Assembly: GCF_945859705.1 (NCBI RefSeq)
Contig: NC_079137.1
Span: 78,389,150 to 78,453,149 of the forward strand
Direction: 5' to 3'
Source of the DNA: Episyrphus balteatus
Lineage: Eukaryota > Arthropoda > Insecta > Diptera > Syrphidae
Length of the DNA: 64,000 nt
The notes under the pieces were generated by a model. It was not told where the DNA came from. It worked only from the letters and a program-made list of their open reading frames with translations, and did not search any database. This document shows, piece after piece, positions 1 through 11,530 of this stretch. Position numbers and translations under genes: made by a program. Position 1 is the stretch's first letter, and each line of letters starts with the position of its first letter.

Positions 1-44
1 GGCTTTTGATTTTCTTAAAATAATGTCTATTCTGTTTAACAAAG

Positions 45-55
45 TGGCGCCCAAT
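45..55 (-). repeat. Degenerate copy of the GTTGGGCGCCA core motif
   Basis: The plus strand reads TGGCGCCCAAT, one change from the complement of the core motif described at 56.9-62.7 kb. It lies just outside the TA-flanked element that begins at 92. Confidence 0.5.
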
Positions 56-91
56 AGAAGTTCAAAAATATCTTCAAAACATTTTTTGTTA

Positions 92-1076
92 GGGTAAAGT
101 CGGGTGATATGGCACCCTTTCAATATCTCCCACTTAATGACTTCTTTTCAAAGCAAAAAGAGCAAAGAAGAATTAAGTCTGACGTAAGCTTTCAGTGGAA
201 GCATTCGGATCCGCAGTAACCATTGCCACCTAAATTTAAAAAATGGAAAAACAAAAAAGTGAGTTAAATTTGAGCGAAAAGTTTTTTTGTGTAAAATTGT
301 TGTACGTGTGGTTCCAAAAGTATTTGACGCCGAGGGTTTATGTTAACACAAAAAGAACGGTAACGGTTTTATTCTTGTGTTTGCTCATTGCCATAACTAA
401 GCAAACGTGATTATTCGTGTCATTTGAAAAAAAAAACTTAAGTGTAGTCAATTGGGGGATATGGCACCCAAAAACATCGGGATGTATGGCAGCGGTGCCA
501 TTTCCCCCGCATCTACTTTTAACCCTATTTATTTTTCAACTGACAATTGTATTTACAAAAAAACTTGCGCAAACCAGGCCAAGTGGACTAAAACCCAGAT
601 CACAGCAGCCGTTTGAGCTGCTGACTGTCAAAAAAAGCAGGACCTAAGCATTAAGCGATTCTCTTCACAATTCACTACATTAAAAATGCTTCTTAAATGA
701 CCAGAACCTAAAAGTTTGCCAAATAGCTTTCAGATTGGCTGAAAATTGCGGAATAAGTCAGTTATCATAATGTCACTTTTGGTCTCATGATTCGTGTACG
801 TCTTTCAAGAACACATGCAACAAGTGTCACAAAAAAATATCAAGAAGAAGTAGGGTGCCATATCACCCTCCATTTTTTCAATCATGTTTTATTTTTAATG
901 TTTTTTATTTTTGCAAAAAATAACAAGAAATTATGTTTGAATTACACTTATGTACCTATTTTGTATTTAAGAAATAGTTTTAAAATAAATCCGCTTCTGT
1001 TTGAAATAGAAATCTTCTTTATTTCTCAAGTAATAACGAAAAACGAAAATGGGTGCCATATCCCCCGACTTTACCC
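92..1076. mobile_element. TA-flanked nonautonomous DNA transposon (MITE-like), 985 bp
   Basis: The left end starts GGGTAAAGTCGGG and runs on to GATATGGCACCC. The right end is its reverse complement, ending CCCGACTTTACCC. This gives inverted ends of about 27 bp with one mismatch (T/G), flanked on both sides by TA (90-91 and 1077-1078), as for Tc1/mariner-type insertion. The GATATGGCACCC part recurs inside, at about 456-472, in a degenerate inverted form at about 500-512, and inverted at about 852-866, so the subterminal sequence is itself repeated. The interior is AT-rich. The 133-codon frame at 787-1188 runs past the right end of the element and has no recognisable domain, so I take it as chance. 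The family is not named. Confidence 0.72.
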
Positions 1077-1079
1077 TAC

Positions 1080-1560
1080 TAAAAGAGTAATCTTTACTTA
1101 TATAGATAATGTCATTTATTTTTGGAGTTTATTTTTCTCAAGTTTTATTTGTACTCTAATCTTTTCAAATGGCGACAACGAAAATTAATTAAAATCTTTT
1201 TTGAAGTGAAAACTTCTTTAGTATCGTAGTGATTTGAAACAAGATGAAACGAAAACGCGACACGACTTCAACTTGTTATAACTTTTTTGTTTTAAGAGAT
1301 AGATAAATGAAATTTGTACTGTAGATATGTAATTAAATAAATTATAATTGTACAAAATTTCAATTAATTTCATATTCAAAATTCGGAGATAACGGTAAAA
1401 AAATGTTTTTTTCCAACACACGTTATATCTTTTGATCTAGTGCACATACAAATTTGATTTAACTTTATTACGCATGCTGATAACCTTTTATTTGATATAT
1501 CACACATAGCGTTACGTGCTCTACAAGTTACACAATCTAAAATTGAAAAAAATTTAAAAA
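1080..1560. other. AT-rich stretch, no feature seen
   Basis: Low-complexity AT-rich DNA between the 5' element and the next repeat. I see no convincing frame, RNA gene or inverted ends. Confidence 0.5.
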
Positions 1561-1571
1561 TACCTCAAAAC

Positions 1572-1878
1572 ACCTGTGGAGATCTGTTGGCGATGACCAG
1601 CTAGAAGTGTAGGAAGTACCGTAATCTCAGTCTGGAAATTCGACATGGTTGACATGGTTGAAAAGTTCTAACTTCTCTTGTAGAAATCTTTGAAATAAGA
1701 TTTATATGAAACAATAAGCTTTCAAATGGTATAAAATTTTGTATAGGTTATCAAACAAAAAAATTGATTTAATAGCATGAGAACATAAAAATAAATGTTT
1801 TTTTTTTGCTTTTTGGATTAAATTTCATCGAGTTCAAAAAATTCTAGATCTTTTTGTAGACGTCTCATACACCTGATC
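1572..1878 (+). repeat. Dispersed repeat, copy A (inverted partner at 24985-25305)
   Basis: This ~305-bp block matches the reverse complement of 24985-25305 along its length. Shared blocks include GGAGATCTGTTG, GAAGTACCGTAATCTCAGTC, a segment around GCTTTCA(A/C)ATGGTATAAAA, and TAGCATGAGAACATAAAAAT. Small indels and substitutions are spread throughout, so the copies are old. No coding capacity was recognised. Copy B lies inside a possible TIR element at 24.6-26.2 kb, so copy A may be a fragment of the same family. Confidence 0.75.
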
Positions 1879-1886
1879 GATATATA

Positions 1887-1912
1887 CAGGGTGTCCCAAA
1901 AGTAATGGATCA
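1887..1912 (+). repeat. Solo terminus of a mariner/MITE-type element
   Basis: The sequence beginning TACAGGGTGTCCCAAAAGTA resembles the inverted termini of widespread insect mariner-derived elements (family recollection, not a search). I found no matching inverted end nearby, so this is a one-ended remnant. Confidence 0.4.
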
Positions 1913-2425
1913 AACAAAATATGCTGATAGGCCTACTTAAGGGCTCTCAGAATTTGGTAACTTGTTCATCCCAAATCCTTACGGTTTTCGATTTAATGCA
2001 ATTCTTGTGAAATTTTGAAAAATTCCAACTTTGCAAAAGTATTTTGCTTCTTGCGCCCACTATTGATTTTTGTTTTTTAATATTCTTTTACAAAAACATT
2101 GCCAAATAATTAGGAACAATTTATTAATCAAAATATTTTTTATTCCATACACCATTTCGGTGCAAATTAACTAACAGTTTCAAGTTTTATAAAAAATCAA
2201 TTTCTAACTTTTATTTGAGAGCAACACCGCAAAAAAATTTGCACGGTGTGTGGATGGTTTATTATTTTAAAAAGTTGCCCTGTTATTGTCATTTTCAAAA
2301 AAGTATAAAAGTTTCCAAAGTTGCAGTTAGATCGCAAAATATTACAATTTGAATTCAACAAAACAGGGTTTTTCAGAGCAAAAATACAAACTGTATTTTT
2401 TGTAATAATTCTAGCTTTGTAATTT
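1913..2425. other. AT-rich stretch, one weak core-like motif
   Basis: AT-rich DNA with no supported gene. TTGCGCCCACT at 2051-2061 is a weak relative of the TGGCGCCCAAC motif and may be a decayed copy. Confidence 0.35.
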
Positions 2426-2429
2426 TGAA

Positions 2430-2574
2430 TGGCGCCCAACGGAAAACTTCACTAAGCCTTCCTTGTTTAACCTTAGTTTTAAATTAGACTTTTAGTTGGT
2501 TTCTGTTTTTTTTTAAGTGTTACGGTGTTCTATCTTTTTACAATATTAATTTTTTTTTTTAAATGGCGCCCAAC
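2430..2574 (-). repeat. Pair of GTTGGGCGCCA core motifs, 134 bp apart
   Basis: Exact TGGCGCCCAAC copies lie at 2430-2440 and 2564-2574, both meaning GTTGGGCGCCA on the minus strand. The spacing is close to the 132-155 bp seen in the arrays at 57-62.6 kb. The first also carries the C before the core (CGTTGGGCGCCA), extending its match to the tRNA-Lys(CUU) 3' end to 12 nt. Confidence 0.75.
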
Positions 2575-2625
2575 AAAAGTCGAATCTTAAATTATATTAT
2601 TAACACCGCGGAAAATTGTAAGGAA

Positions 2626-2648
2626 AATCAATCAATCAATCAATCAAT
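2626..2648. repeat. (AATC)n microsatellite
   Basis: About five and a half tandem AATC units read directly from the sequence. Confidence 0.9.
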
Positions 2649-2649
2649 G

Positions 2650-3010
2650 TAGGTATAAATATATCGAGATTTAAATAAGTTATCGATAAGTCTACAGACA
2701 AATATCGATAATCGAAAAAATATCGATATATCTAACCCAAACCTTAAATATTAACAAAAAAAATAGCATTCACCTATTTATATACTTTTTTAATATAATC
2801 TTTTCATTCTCATAAATTTATTATACTTAATTTTATGATCTCATAAATCTGCCAAACAAAAACAAAAAAAAAAAAAAAAATAAATAAATAAATATCCACA
2901 AATACGACCTTGCCATATGTTAATTTCTATTAAGCCAAAACATTATTAACCTCCAGAAAAACAGGTCAACAAAATAAAAAAAAAAAAACGAAAAAAAATC
3001 CTTTTTCCTC
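2650..3010. other. ATCGATA-rich and poly(A)-rich stretch
   Basis: Between 2660 and 2740 there are several ATCGATA occurrences, including TATCGATAA and ATATCGATATAT. They are similar in kind to the field at 6315-6670. The rest is A-rich with no gene. Confidence 0.5.
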
Positions 3011-4890
3011 CTTGAAGAGGTCGACCAAATGGATCAGAACAGTTTATACCTTCCAAAGTCAATCAAATATAACCCAATATCCTTTTCTCTCTGTGTTTTC
3101 CACCATCTGTCTAAAGGACCTTACTGCCTCTCCATTAAATATTCCAAATCGGAGACTGCAGCACACATCTTTTCAATACTCACAAAAAAAAAAAGCTTCC
3201 CGAAGAGAAAAAAAACAGAAGATGAAAAAAAAACAAAAAAGAAAAAAAAAATTATGTGATAGTGTAGCGCTTTGATAATTGGAAAAGAATTTATGGCCAA
3301 CTCAGTCCGATTTAAGGACACAATTCACAGACTGGTCAGTCGTTCTCTCTTCTTCCATTTGTGTCAGAAACTATAAAAGCTAAGTCAAAATGGTATTGTA
3401 TAAGAATTAACCACAAACACAACACAAGAGCGTAGCCAACCAAGAAACCACACTCATATGATCGCCTACCGCTTTTTTCTTGCACAAAAGTCCTTGCATA
3501 TTGTAGGCAAAACCAAGGCGAATATAAACACTCTGAAGAAAAAAAGGTAGATTCTCTCTCGCTCTTTGGGTGGCTGGGATATGGAAGTCCCGAAAAATCC
3601 GTAACCGAAATGATTTATGTGGGTCAGTTGGGAATTTGTGTGTGAGCTCGCATTTAGATCCGAATGATTTATGATTCCGCTTTGGTTGCTGCCGTTAGTT
3701 TAGTTCTACCACTCGTCCTTAAATTTGTTATAAATGGTTGAGAGATGCCGAATTATACGGGTGGTGTTAGGATAACAGGGACCGAGTGAATACCCACAAA
3801 AAAAAAAATAAACCAAATAAACTTACAATGAATTGAAGAAATCCAAAAAGGACCTCTCCATTGGGGCAACTTTGTGCCGAATTTCCACCTTTTTTTTCGT
3901 ATTTGGTTTAGTTCTGGTTCCGCTCCTGTGGAGTCCCAGCTTCCATTTCGGATTCAGGTCAGATTTGAAAATTCACGATAGGTCGCTTTTGTACCGAACT
4001 GAAGGTAAAGCATAGAGGTACGATATAGTACATTGCTGCTGCTTGGGGAAATCCCCACGGAATTGGCAATGTCAGGCGCCGCGCGTCGGAGCAAGGACGT
4101 CAATCGGGATATTTATTACCAGTTTTTGTGGTGCGTCTGACACATTTCCCATTCATACTGTGTCTGTGTGTGAGAGTGTCCGAAGCCGATTTTTATATTT
4201 TAATCCTTTTAGCAGAAAAAAAGTCCCGTTTTTTTTGCGAACTATATCGGTCCATGGGTTGGCTGTATATAGGCCAGCTCTGGTTGCCAAATCATTATTC
4301 GATTAGAAAGCTCCAGAAGAGGGATGACCAACCTCTGCAATGGAGAGGTTCATCAGAAATTAGAACACTCATTCGGCGGTAGTTTTTTTTGTCTCCGTTT
4401 TGTTGTTGTTTTTGTTCTGATAAGACATACAGCTCTCCCCAGATGAGTGTGTGTGGGTGTATGTGTATGAGTCGAGTGTGTGTGTCAGGAATTTGATTAA
4501 TGGACAGAATGCCAGGGATTGGGAATTACCATGTCAATCGAACCGAACCGAATGTAGAGCTATTGCAAGGATTTATTTTCTGTGTTTTTTTGTTTGACTG
4601 GTTTCTGTTCTTTGATTCAAGCTTTTGGTTAATTAATTAATTCACTTAATTGCCATGAGAAGTTAATTAGAATGATTAGTGTATTTGTGTGAAAATATAG
4701 CATTGTAATGGTATAGTTTTTATTCTCGGTGTAAGTAGGCGTTCCTCTAATAATGATTATGATGTTGCTTTTTGCTTTGTCATGTACCTTCTATTTATGG
4801 ATCATTGGAAATTAAGTTTTCTTTGTCCTGAAATTAACTTGAAAATTTAATTAAAAAAAAAAAACATTTTCAATAAGACAAAAACTTTTT
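3011..4890. other. Higher-complexity single-copy-looking DNA, no gene recognised
   Basis: Base composition is more balanced than in the flanking repeats. Short frames at 3012-3275, 3833-4015 and 4043-4306 are rich in low-complexity residues and overlap one another in different frames, so I do not call them genes. Short GT-rich runs occur at 4448-4485. Regulatory content is possible but not shown. Confidence 0.4.
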
Positions 4891-5536
4891 TTCTGTATTT
4901 TTACTTGCTCAATAGGGCAAGTATTGGTTTCGTGTCAAAAAAATAATTCGAGGTTTTAATCAAAACTAACATTACGATGATGGAGAAGTCCGAAAAAGTG
5001 GTTTTCGTCATGACGTCCGTCGGTGCGTCGTCAAAAAAAGCTGTACATGAAGCTGCAGGCTAAACGGGTGGACGGATTTTCTTGAAATTTGGTACAGATG
5101 ATTTTTTCGTAATTTCCAAGGTTGGTTTTTTTTTGTTTTTTAATATCTCGCTTAGAACGTATACCTCCCATACAAAATTTTGGAGTTATTGCAATTTTCT
5201 CGAAAACGGCTCTAACGATTTTGATTAAATTTAACACACGTAATGCTGTACGTAGTTCTAACATAACTGCGTTTTTAGTTTTTCTCAAAAAATGCGGATA
5301 GTGAAAATATGACATTAACTTTTTTTTTAATCGCGGATGTCGGCTCTTCCCGTACATCGTTAATAATAAGTTATTACAATTTTCTCGAAAACGGGTCTAA
5401 CGATTTACTTAGACTAAATCTGACATACATAATGCTTTAAGTGATTTTAATATAGCTAATAGCATAAGAAATACCATACAAAAAATGTACATATTTTTGC
5501 ATTTCTTATGAAAATAGTCAAAAAATCAAATATATA

Positions 5537-5900
5537 CAGTGGGTCACAGCTTAATTGATCCAGCGAATCAAAAAACATTAAAATCCCTGTAAAGCCAAAC
5601 TCGAGAAAGATACCGTCGATATTAAAATAACATGTTACAACTTAATGTGTCTGCTATAATTATGGCACTTTACAAGTACATCCGATGCATTTAACCAAAG
5701 ATACTACACTTTTTCTGAATTTACAGCAAAATTCAATGTTACAGCTTAATCGATCCACTTTAAAAAAAAATTAAAACAACTTCAAAATTAACATTTATTA
5801 GTCAACAAATTAAAAAAATTAATATCTGGTATGATAACCCTTGTTGTCTATCACAGCTTTTAACCTCTTTGGCATTGATTCCACTAATTTTATTATATGT
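5537..5900 (-). mobile_element. Truncated Tc1-like transposon remnant
   Basis: One terminus is visible at 5537 (CAGTGGGTCACAGCTTAATT) preceded by TA, as expected for Tc1/mariner insertion. A related block (ACAGCTTAATCGATCCACTT) recurs at about 5742-5762. The transposase C-terminus lies at 5819-5899 on the minus strand. The second terminus is missing. Confidence 0.65.
5819..5899 (-). pseudogene. C-terminal fragment of a Tc1-type transposase
   Basis: Reading the minus strand, the last codons give VESMPKRLKAVIDNKGYHTR-Y followed by a TAA stop. This matches the typical Tc1/mariner transposase ending, ESMPRR-x-QAVI-x-x-KG-x-x-TKY (family knowledge). The ~300 residues upstream, including the catalytic DDE domain, are absent, so this is an inactive 3' relic. 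It sits next to the Tc1-like terminus at 5537 on the expected side. Confidence 0.75.
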
Positions 5901-6027
5901 ATATAATAATTGAAAATATTTTTCTTAAAAAGCTTTGACATAAAAGCTACTTTTATCATAAGAGCAAGTACGTGCGGCCCCAGTCGTGCATTTTATTTCT
6001 TCTTCATTTCCAATTTTTTTGGTTTCT

Positions 6028-6179
6028 GTTGGGCGCCATTTTAATAAAAAAAAAAACATAAGTATTATTTTTTACCACCAACTCATCATATTTGAAAATA
6101 CAATTCAAGAAAAACTTTAAAAACAATTTCAAATCATTTGCAGACAAATAAAGATTCTATCAGCTTGTGTTGGGCCCCA
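6028..6179 (+). repeat. Pair of GTTGGGCGCCA core motifs, 141 bp apart
   Basis: An exact core lies at 6028-6038 and a one-mismatch core (GTTGGGCCCCA) at 6169-6179, both followed by TTTTAA. Spacing and flanks match the arrays at 57-62.6 kb. Confidence 0.7.
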
Positions 6180-6314
6180 TTTTAAGGCTTGGGGAACTAA
6201 GCTAAATAAAATGGAAGAAGGACTTTAGCTGGATGTCAATTCAGTTCATTACAGTAAAACACAAGATTTTGCATAAAAACTTCCCTGTTTTTGATTTATG
6301 ACTCTACTCAGCAT

Positions 6315-6670
6315 TTCGTTAATATCGATATAATATAGAAATATCAATATCGAACTATCGATAAATCGAAATATAAAAATATCGATATATCGAAATTTTG
6401 CTATCGAAATATTGATACATCAAAAGATGTTTCGAAATATTGAAATATCGGTGAATAAAAATATCGATACATTAAAATATTGCAACATTTAAGAAACGAT
6501 ATCTAAACGTACCTAAATATGATTAAATTATTTCTATCTTCGTGATGTATGGTATACATATTCTATCAAAATATCAATATATTAAAACATCATTATGTTA
6601 AGCTATCCACAGCGTTATCGAAATATCGATATGAAATTATAAATACATTGTTATCGAAACTTCGATTTAA
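6315..6670. repeat. Degenerate ATATCGATA / ATCGAAATA field
   Basis: At least a dozen loosely spaced variants of ATCGATA, ATCGAAATAT and CTATCGAA occur here on both strands with no fixed period. TATCGATA resembles the DREF-binding element of Drosophila promoters (established motif). Here the density and decay look more like a simple-repeat field. Confidence 0.65.
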
Positions 6671-8000
6671 TGAATATTCAATAAAAATACTTCTTTTTTA
6701 TTAAATTTTTACTTTGTAGGTATTATAAATGTTACTCATATTAAATCATCCATTTTTTTGTATCTATTTGCAGGTATGTAAAACTTACAACTTTCTATGA
6801 AACAAAATTTTAAATGTAAAAAAATTATCGAGGTAATTTCACAATATTTTTGGGTATTTCTTTTTTAATTTATTGCTGTACTCTTTAAAGTCCTTAAGTT
6901 TTATTTTTTTTTTTTTTAATTTTTACAATTTTTGGTATCAACTTTTACAGTTTTATAAAACTTATAAGTAAATTACTTCAAACCTAGTTACAATTTATCG
7001 ATATTTTGTTTGAAAACATTTTAAATTAAGTCGGAACGGATAAACATAAATATGTTAAATGTTAAATTTTATACATTTTAATTAAAATTTAAGTAAACGT
7101 ATTAAATTCAATATCTTCTTTTTGATAGTATACTTATCAATGTTGTCCTTAAATATCGATATATTTGATTTTAATTGTCCATCTCTATCTGAAATAATGA
7201 TTTTTACCCTTATCAATCGATTTCTAGTCAACAATGGAACAGAAAGTTATACCAAAACTATACAAATAAATTTTTACAAGACTTGGTAATTTTGACATTT
7301 TATCAAATGGTAAATTTTATCGAATGTACATACAGACTTTTCTAATGATTGTCTTGATTCGTTTGTCAAAAATCTTATATTAAAAAATTTGGTTGAGTAC
7401 AAAATAGATTTTTTTTACTTTCGATTGGAAATCGTTTTACCTGACAACTGAGACTCAATTTTTATTTTTATCTGACAGTTATGTAGCTTGTTCATCTATG
7501 TCATCATAACTTCTAAACTACTTGTCATTATTTAACAAATGAGACATCGTTGGAAGCATCTTTTATGTCCACTGATTATAGGCTATGTGGCATTTGCAAT
7601 AATTCAAACATGACACCCTCTAGAAGCAAAAGTCCTAAACTTTTTTTTATTCTAATATTTCATTATATTATGACCGTGTTCTGATCTTACACTATCAGTC
7701 TGAGTCGATTCGTTTCTTAATGAAACTTTAACCAAACATCAACGAATCAAATGTGAAATGCAGTAAAAGTCTTTCTAATTTATTGTTTATCTAAACATTC
7801 TTTAAATTTCTAACACTTCAAACAAAAAAAACAATATCAATCTCGAAAACCTCATCAAGCTGCAATAATCCATCAGTACCATCAACTTAACATCACAAAA
7901 GGTACACATTACCGTTACTTTCAGATTATTGGACATCATTTCTGTGCTCCCTCATTTTCAAACCCTCACATTCTTATCCTCAAGTTTGCCAGAATCTTGC
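6671..8000. other. AT-rich stretch, no feature seen
   Basis: Very AT-rich sequence with no supported frame, RNA gene or inverted ends. Isolated ATCGATAT motifs occur near 7155. Confidence 0.45.
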
Positions 8001-10255
8001 AAGAATCATTGCATTTAATTGCACCAAACATTACCTTTCGATACGCGTACGCCTTCTATTCAACTCTCTTTCAAAAAGCAGCAGCAGTAGAACCATCACC
8101 AGTAATTCTCTCTGTCAAATTAGCAACAATTGGATTAGTCTGATGGTCGGTCGGTGTTGGTCCATTAATCCATTCATGCACCGAACATTGGTTTGTTATA
8201 ATAATTTTCTAAGCAAAATGTGGAGAGACGTCATTAACTGCCAGTCACCGAATTATATGGTAACAGTAAATGAGAGATATACCATCACTACCATAGTCAT
8301 CCATGATGGCTGCCATCATGCCACCTCATTATTGTGACAGCTAGCTGTCAAAAGAATATTCAATAGAAAATTATTGTTTTGTCACTTTTTGAATTGGTTT
8401 TGTTGTGTTGGCTTTGACTTGGCACAGGGGCCATCATCATCATGCAACAGCAAAAGCATCAACATCAACATCATATCGACTTCAAGTTCTTGAGACTAAT
8501 TATGCCCACAAGTGGGTGTGTCAAATGCGGTCAAATGCTGCTTTTATGTTATATCTCTGCCCTCTGTGTGCCACTTTTCGATATAACAAGCTGAAAGGTA
8601 GATTGTGTGGATACCTGAAATGATGGCCAAGTCGAGGTTAAAAAGAAAGAAAAATGTGCCTTTTGTGTCAATTGGGCTCAATTTGGTTGGTGGCCATCAT
8701 TATTATGTGCTCTCTGGAGCTTTGCCATTATCATTTATCCATCTTTAACAGCTAACGATTCCTCTGTCTGTACCGTTTTTTCTTTCTTTTTCTTTTTCTC
8801 TCACTTTTTTTTTAATAGCTTTGTAATTATGATTGATTTCTTGACAAATTGTGTACAACCGACAAAGGCTTTTGTGAAAAAAATGAAAGAGAGGTGTAGA
8901 CAAAGTCTAGGAGCAACAATTGATTGACATAATTGACCGTTTATCGTCGTTTTATTTAAACTTTTTCTTCATCCTCTCTTCCACAGTCACAGTCACCGTC
9001 AATGTTTTTTTAAACTTAAACAAAAAGTTATGGGAGGAACTTCCGTAAAAAAAAGGGGAAAAAAAAGTTATTTTTTAACCCAAACTACTTTATGGGCCAC
9101 CCTAACTACCTTTTCTACCCACTTAACAAGCCAACTAGTAATGGATTACCTAAGAAGCGTAAATTATTTCAGATTTACATTTCCGAACAAAGTTATACGT
9201 TTGGCTGGGATAAAGTCAAAAGAGGAGTAGCATAATACTGCAGGACGTTGCGTTGGTTCGAAGGACTCCTCTTTTTATATAATGGAAAACCCTCTTAAAA
9301 AGAATAGTTGTAGTAGGAGAGGAGGAGGGAATGAAACAAGAGCTACTGCGGTTTGTGTTGTTAATGCAAAAATATGCAGGACTCATATATTACCAAGTAA
9401 TTAGCATTAATTTCTGAAGTGATAATCCAGCTTAGCGGAACGTTTCATCGTCATTTCCTTTTTTTTTTTCGTTCCTTTTAGTAAAAAAAAAAAAAAAAGT
9501 TGAAAAAAAAATCCTTAAGAAGAGAAAGAGTTCTTCCACCTGAAATGTACCAACTTACATCTCCTCTTTTTTTTTTCTCTCTCCCTACAAAGAAGAGGTA
9601 TTTGAAATTATAAAAAAGGAACTATACACTGACTACTGGCTATCATCAGGTTGGAATAAATATGTAAAAATAAAATAAAAAAAGATGGAAATAAAGTTAA
9701 ATAAGGATTCTCGCCAGGCGCTATATAGAAAATATAGAAAAAAAAATGCATGAAAAAACTACAACAATTTGCTTTTACAGCAGCAAAAAAAAAAAAAAAC
9801 AAGTAAAAAAAAAGCTACTTAACTAGAATAATAATTTTTACATTCAGAAAACGGTAGTGAATTTTAAATAATGCAAAAGTCCAACGCTCTAACCAACCAA
9901 CGTTGAGAGAGAAGCAGAAGATCCTTTGAAGCTCCTTTGGGTCCTTGAATATAAGGGGAGAGAAAGGTTGTTATTTATATATTTTTTTTTTTTTTTGCAT
10001 TTTTTTAAACATTTTTACAACTACTTGTGGGTTCGTTTAATTGAATGCCCAGTTTAAAGATGTGAATGGGAATAAATTTAATGATACTGGCGATTGCGAT
10101 AGTGTTTTGAAATTGAGTGAGAAGAGGTAAAAGATTGATTGGAACTTTGAAGAAATGTTGTGGGTTAGTGTTTGTTTGATTTGATTTCATTTATTCTTGA
10201 AGGAGTTTTTTTTGTTCAAAGAAAGTTCAACGGGATAGGTAAACACTTTTTGAAA
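8001..10255. other. Higher-complexity DNA with A/T tracts, no gene recognised
   Basis: Mixed-complexity DNA with pyrimidine-rich runs (8770-8815) and poly(A)/poly(T) tracts (about 9460-9500, 9785-9815 and 9980-9998). Frames of 60-72 codons (8143-8337, 8405-8623, 9030-9230) have no recognisable domain or coding signature. Nothing else can be supported. Confidence 0.4.
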
Positions 10256-10257
10256 TC

Positions 10258-11530
10258 AGTTAAGTAATAAAAAATCAATAACTGTAATTCCCATACCTAT
10301 CTTAAGAAATACCTTCGTTACACACTTTTTTCGAGGGAAGAGAGATTAAAGCTCAACCTACTCGCTAGTTCCACATTTACAGAGCCTTAAATAATAGTGT
10401 TCGAAACTGTCACAAGCTTCAGAGAACGAACAGAAGTGTTGGGGTAATGCATTGAAAAATCAAAAAATTACATATTTATTACTTGGAATTTCCTTCCATC
10501 TTTGGCAAAATAATCTTACTACACAATTTTTAAGGAGAAATAGGGATTAAAGGCTAGGCTATTCGCTAGTTCCTCATTTAATGAGTTGTCGATGATGGTG
10601 TTAGAAGTTGTGTTAAGCTCCAGAGAACACAAAGAAGTGTTGGGGTAATGCAGTGAAAAATCAGTTTTTTTTTTTGGATTGGAATGCCCAATGCGATATA
10701 ACGTTGTTATACACTTTTTACGCCGAAATACAGATTAACGCCCATTTTTTTAGCTACTTCCTCATTAACCAAGCCTTATATAATGTTGTTAGAAGTAGTC
10801 CCAAGGTTAAGAGAACATACAGAAGTTTTGTGGTAATTCATTAAAAAATCAACACTTATATTTTTTTGGATTGAAATTCCCTAATCTAACGAAATAACCT
10901 TTTTACACAGCTTTCACGCATTAATATTGTTTAAAGTCCAGTTTATAGGCTACTTCTTCATTAATAGAACCTTAAATAATAGTGTTAGAAGTTGTCAAAA
11001 GCTCCAGAGAACTCAAGGAAGTGTTGGGGTAGAGCTCTCAAATATCCATTTCTGCCTATATTTTATCCAGTTTTCTACAAAAATTAAACATTTGTTAAAA
11101 GAGGTTTTATAGCAAGGTTACTTAAGACGACATTAAAGTCCTTTTATTTACCTAAACACTTTTAAGACAATTAGAATTCATGGTGTTCAAAGTTTTTACA
11201 CAGCTTTCACGCATTAATATTGTTTAAAGTCCAGTTTATAGGCTACTTCTTCATTAATAGAACCTTAAATAATAGTGTTAGAAGTTGTCAAAAGCTCCAG
11301 AGAACTCAAGGAAGTGTTGGGGTAGAGCTCTCAAATATCCATTTCTGCCTATATTTTATCCAGTTTTCTACAAAAATTAAACATTTGTTAAAAGAGGTTT
11401 TATAGCAAGGTTACTTAAGACGACATTAAAGTCCTTTTATTTACCTAAACACTTTTAAGACAATTAGAATTCATGGTGTTCAAAGTTGTCTCAAGGTCCC
11501 AAGAACTGAAAGAAGTGTTGGAGTAGACCC
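10258..11530 (+). repeat. Satellite-like array, ~200-bp degenerate units
   Basis: A conserved block, AGAGAAC..(A)GAAGTGTTGGGGTA, recurs at 10432, 10633, 10821, 11017, 11310 and 11511. The spacings are 201, 188, 196, 293 and 201 bp. Each unit also contains a CTA(G/C)TTCCTCATT-like block and a TTAAATAATAGTGTTAGAAG-like block. The 293-bp step is a perfect recent duplication (separate entry). A lone decayed relative, AGAGAACATTAAAAAGTGTA, lies near 13717. No coding function is inferred; short frames inside the units arise from the repetition. Confidence 0.85.
10900..11485 (+). repeat. Perfect 293-bp tandem duplication
   Basis: Positions 10900-11192 and 11193-11485 are head-to-tail copies beginning TTTTTACACAGCTTTCACGC and ending ATTCATGGTGTTCAAAG. 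I saw no difference between them, and the two 61-codon frames they contain translate identically. In an otherwise decayed array this is either a very recent unequal exchange or an assembly duplication. Confidence 0.92.

Larger units (their letters stand above)
4902..5996 (+). mobile_element. Hairpin-ended dispersed repeat, copy 1 (with a Tc1 fragment inserted)
   Basis: The copy starts at ACTTGCTCAATAGGGCAAGT, a near-perfect hairpin, and ends at AGAGCAAGTACGTGCGGCCC, running on to a CAGTCGTGCA tail. The same two ends and much of the interior recur in reverse orientation at 14860-15420. The opening TACTTGCTC is itself inverted relative to GAGCAAGTA near the other end. The interior has a partial duplication: TCGAAAACGG(C/G)TCTAACGAT occurs twice, near 5202 and 5387, about 185 bp apart. 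The copy is longer than its partner because of extra internal DNA, including the Tc1-like fragment at 5537-5900. No protein is encoded. Helitron-like hairpin ends were considered but not established. Confidence 0.6.

Noticed and set aside
6315..6670. A DREF-type promoter cluster
   Set aside because: The TATCGATA matches are embedded in an eroded ATCGAAATA simple-repeat field with no promoter partner or gene nearby.
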